Shown piece by piece: positions 6,734-6,777 of a stretch of DNA of 6,777 nucleotides. The stretch is from Deltaproteobacteria bacterium. Its GTDB lineage: Bacteria; Desulfobacterota_C; Deferrisomatia; Deferrisomatales; JACRMM01. The DNA lies in assembly GCA_016218905.1 (NCBI GenBank), contig JACRCS010000475.1:1-6777 (forward strand). Direction: 5' to 3'. The notes beneath the pieces are model-generated. The model was given only the letters and a program-made list of their open reading frames with translations. It was not told where the DNA came from and ran no database searches. The stretch's first letter is position 1, and each line of letters begins with the position of its first letter. Both the position numbers and the translations under genes were made by a program.

Positions 6734-6777
6734 CGCCAGTCCCTCTTCAGGAACGGGGCGGCGAGGTAGCCGCCCGC
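6730..6777 (-). CDS. C-terminal end of an upstream gene, possibly the partner YeeE/YedE half
   Basis: Only the last 15 codons and the stop are in the window; the gene starts beyond the right edge. The translation is AGGYLAAPFLKRDWR followed by TGA, and its TGA shares bases with the ATG of the YeeE-rhodanese gene, so the two form one operon. YeeE/YedE proteins often occur as two adjacent half-length genes that together match the pseudo-symmetric full-length transporter, and the Gly-rich hydrophobic end with a short basic tail would fit a membrane protein terminus. That identity is inferred from context; the fragment alone is too short to assign. Confidence 0.6.
   Translation of the reverse strand, partial: AGGYLAAPFLKRDWR

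Noticed and set aside
5486..6769. A 427-codon open frame on the plus strand antisense to the YeeE-rhodanese gene
   Set aside because: The product is dominated by Arg, Glu, Gly, Asp and Ala repeats typical of reverse-frame GC-rich codons, while the minus strand encodes a coherent membrane protein with conserved motifs.

Overview
The window is GC-rich bacterial DNA holding five complete or near-complete genes and the tail of a sixth. An outer-membrane FadL-type protein with a signal peptide and a C-terminal Phe shows a Gram-negative (diderm) cell. Together with the GC-rich codon use and the gene families present, this would suit Acidobacteriota or a deltaproteobacterium-like lineage. That placement is an inference, because no rRNA or other marker gene is present.

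Layout. Positions 1-2121 (+) encode a bifunctional FadJ-type enoyl-CoA hydratase/3-hydroxyacyl-CoA dehydrogenase. It converges on a small dodecin gene (2165-2371, -). Dodecin is divergent, across a 175-bp intergenic region, from a 519-aa protein (2547-4106, +) that resembles the peptide ligase PGM1-related ATP-grasp family. That gene converges on a fadL-like gene (4197-5450, -), with a perfect 12-bp-stem hairpin between them that probably terminates transcription. Upstream of fadL on the same strand is a membrane protein (5549-6733, -) that joins a YeeE/YedE sulfur-transport half to a rhodanese-like domain and a C-terminal Gly-Gly-Gly-Cys tail. Its ATG overlaps the stop codon of a further minus-strand gene that runs off the right edge.

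How the genes fit together. Two genes point to fatty acid use: FadL-type uptake across the outer membrane and FadJ for the two middle steps of beta-oxidation. They lie on opposite strands and are not one operon. The YeeE-rhodanese gene and the partial gene before it are translationally coupled and probably form a thiosulfate or other reduced-sulfur import module. Dodecin stores or buffers flavin. The role of the PGM1-like protein is unknown.

The two points most worth attention are the apparent loss of several nucleotide- and metal-binding residues in the PGM1-like protein, and the missing catalytic cysteine in the rhodanese domain, which nevertheless carries a terminal cysteine tail. No mobile element, CRISPR array, tRNA or rRNA was seen. 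No stretch over 300 bases lacks a gene.
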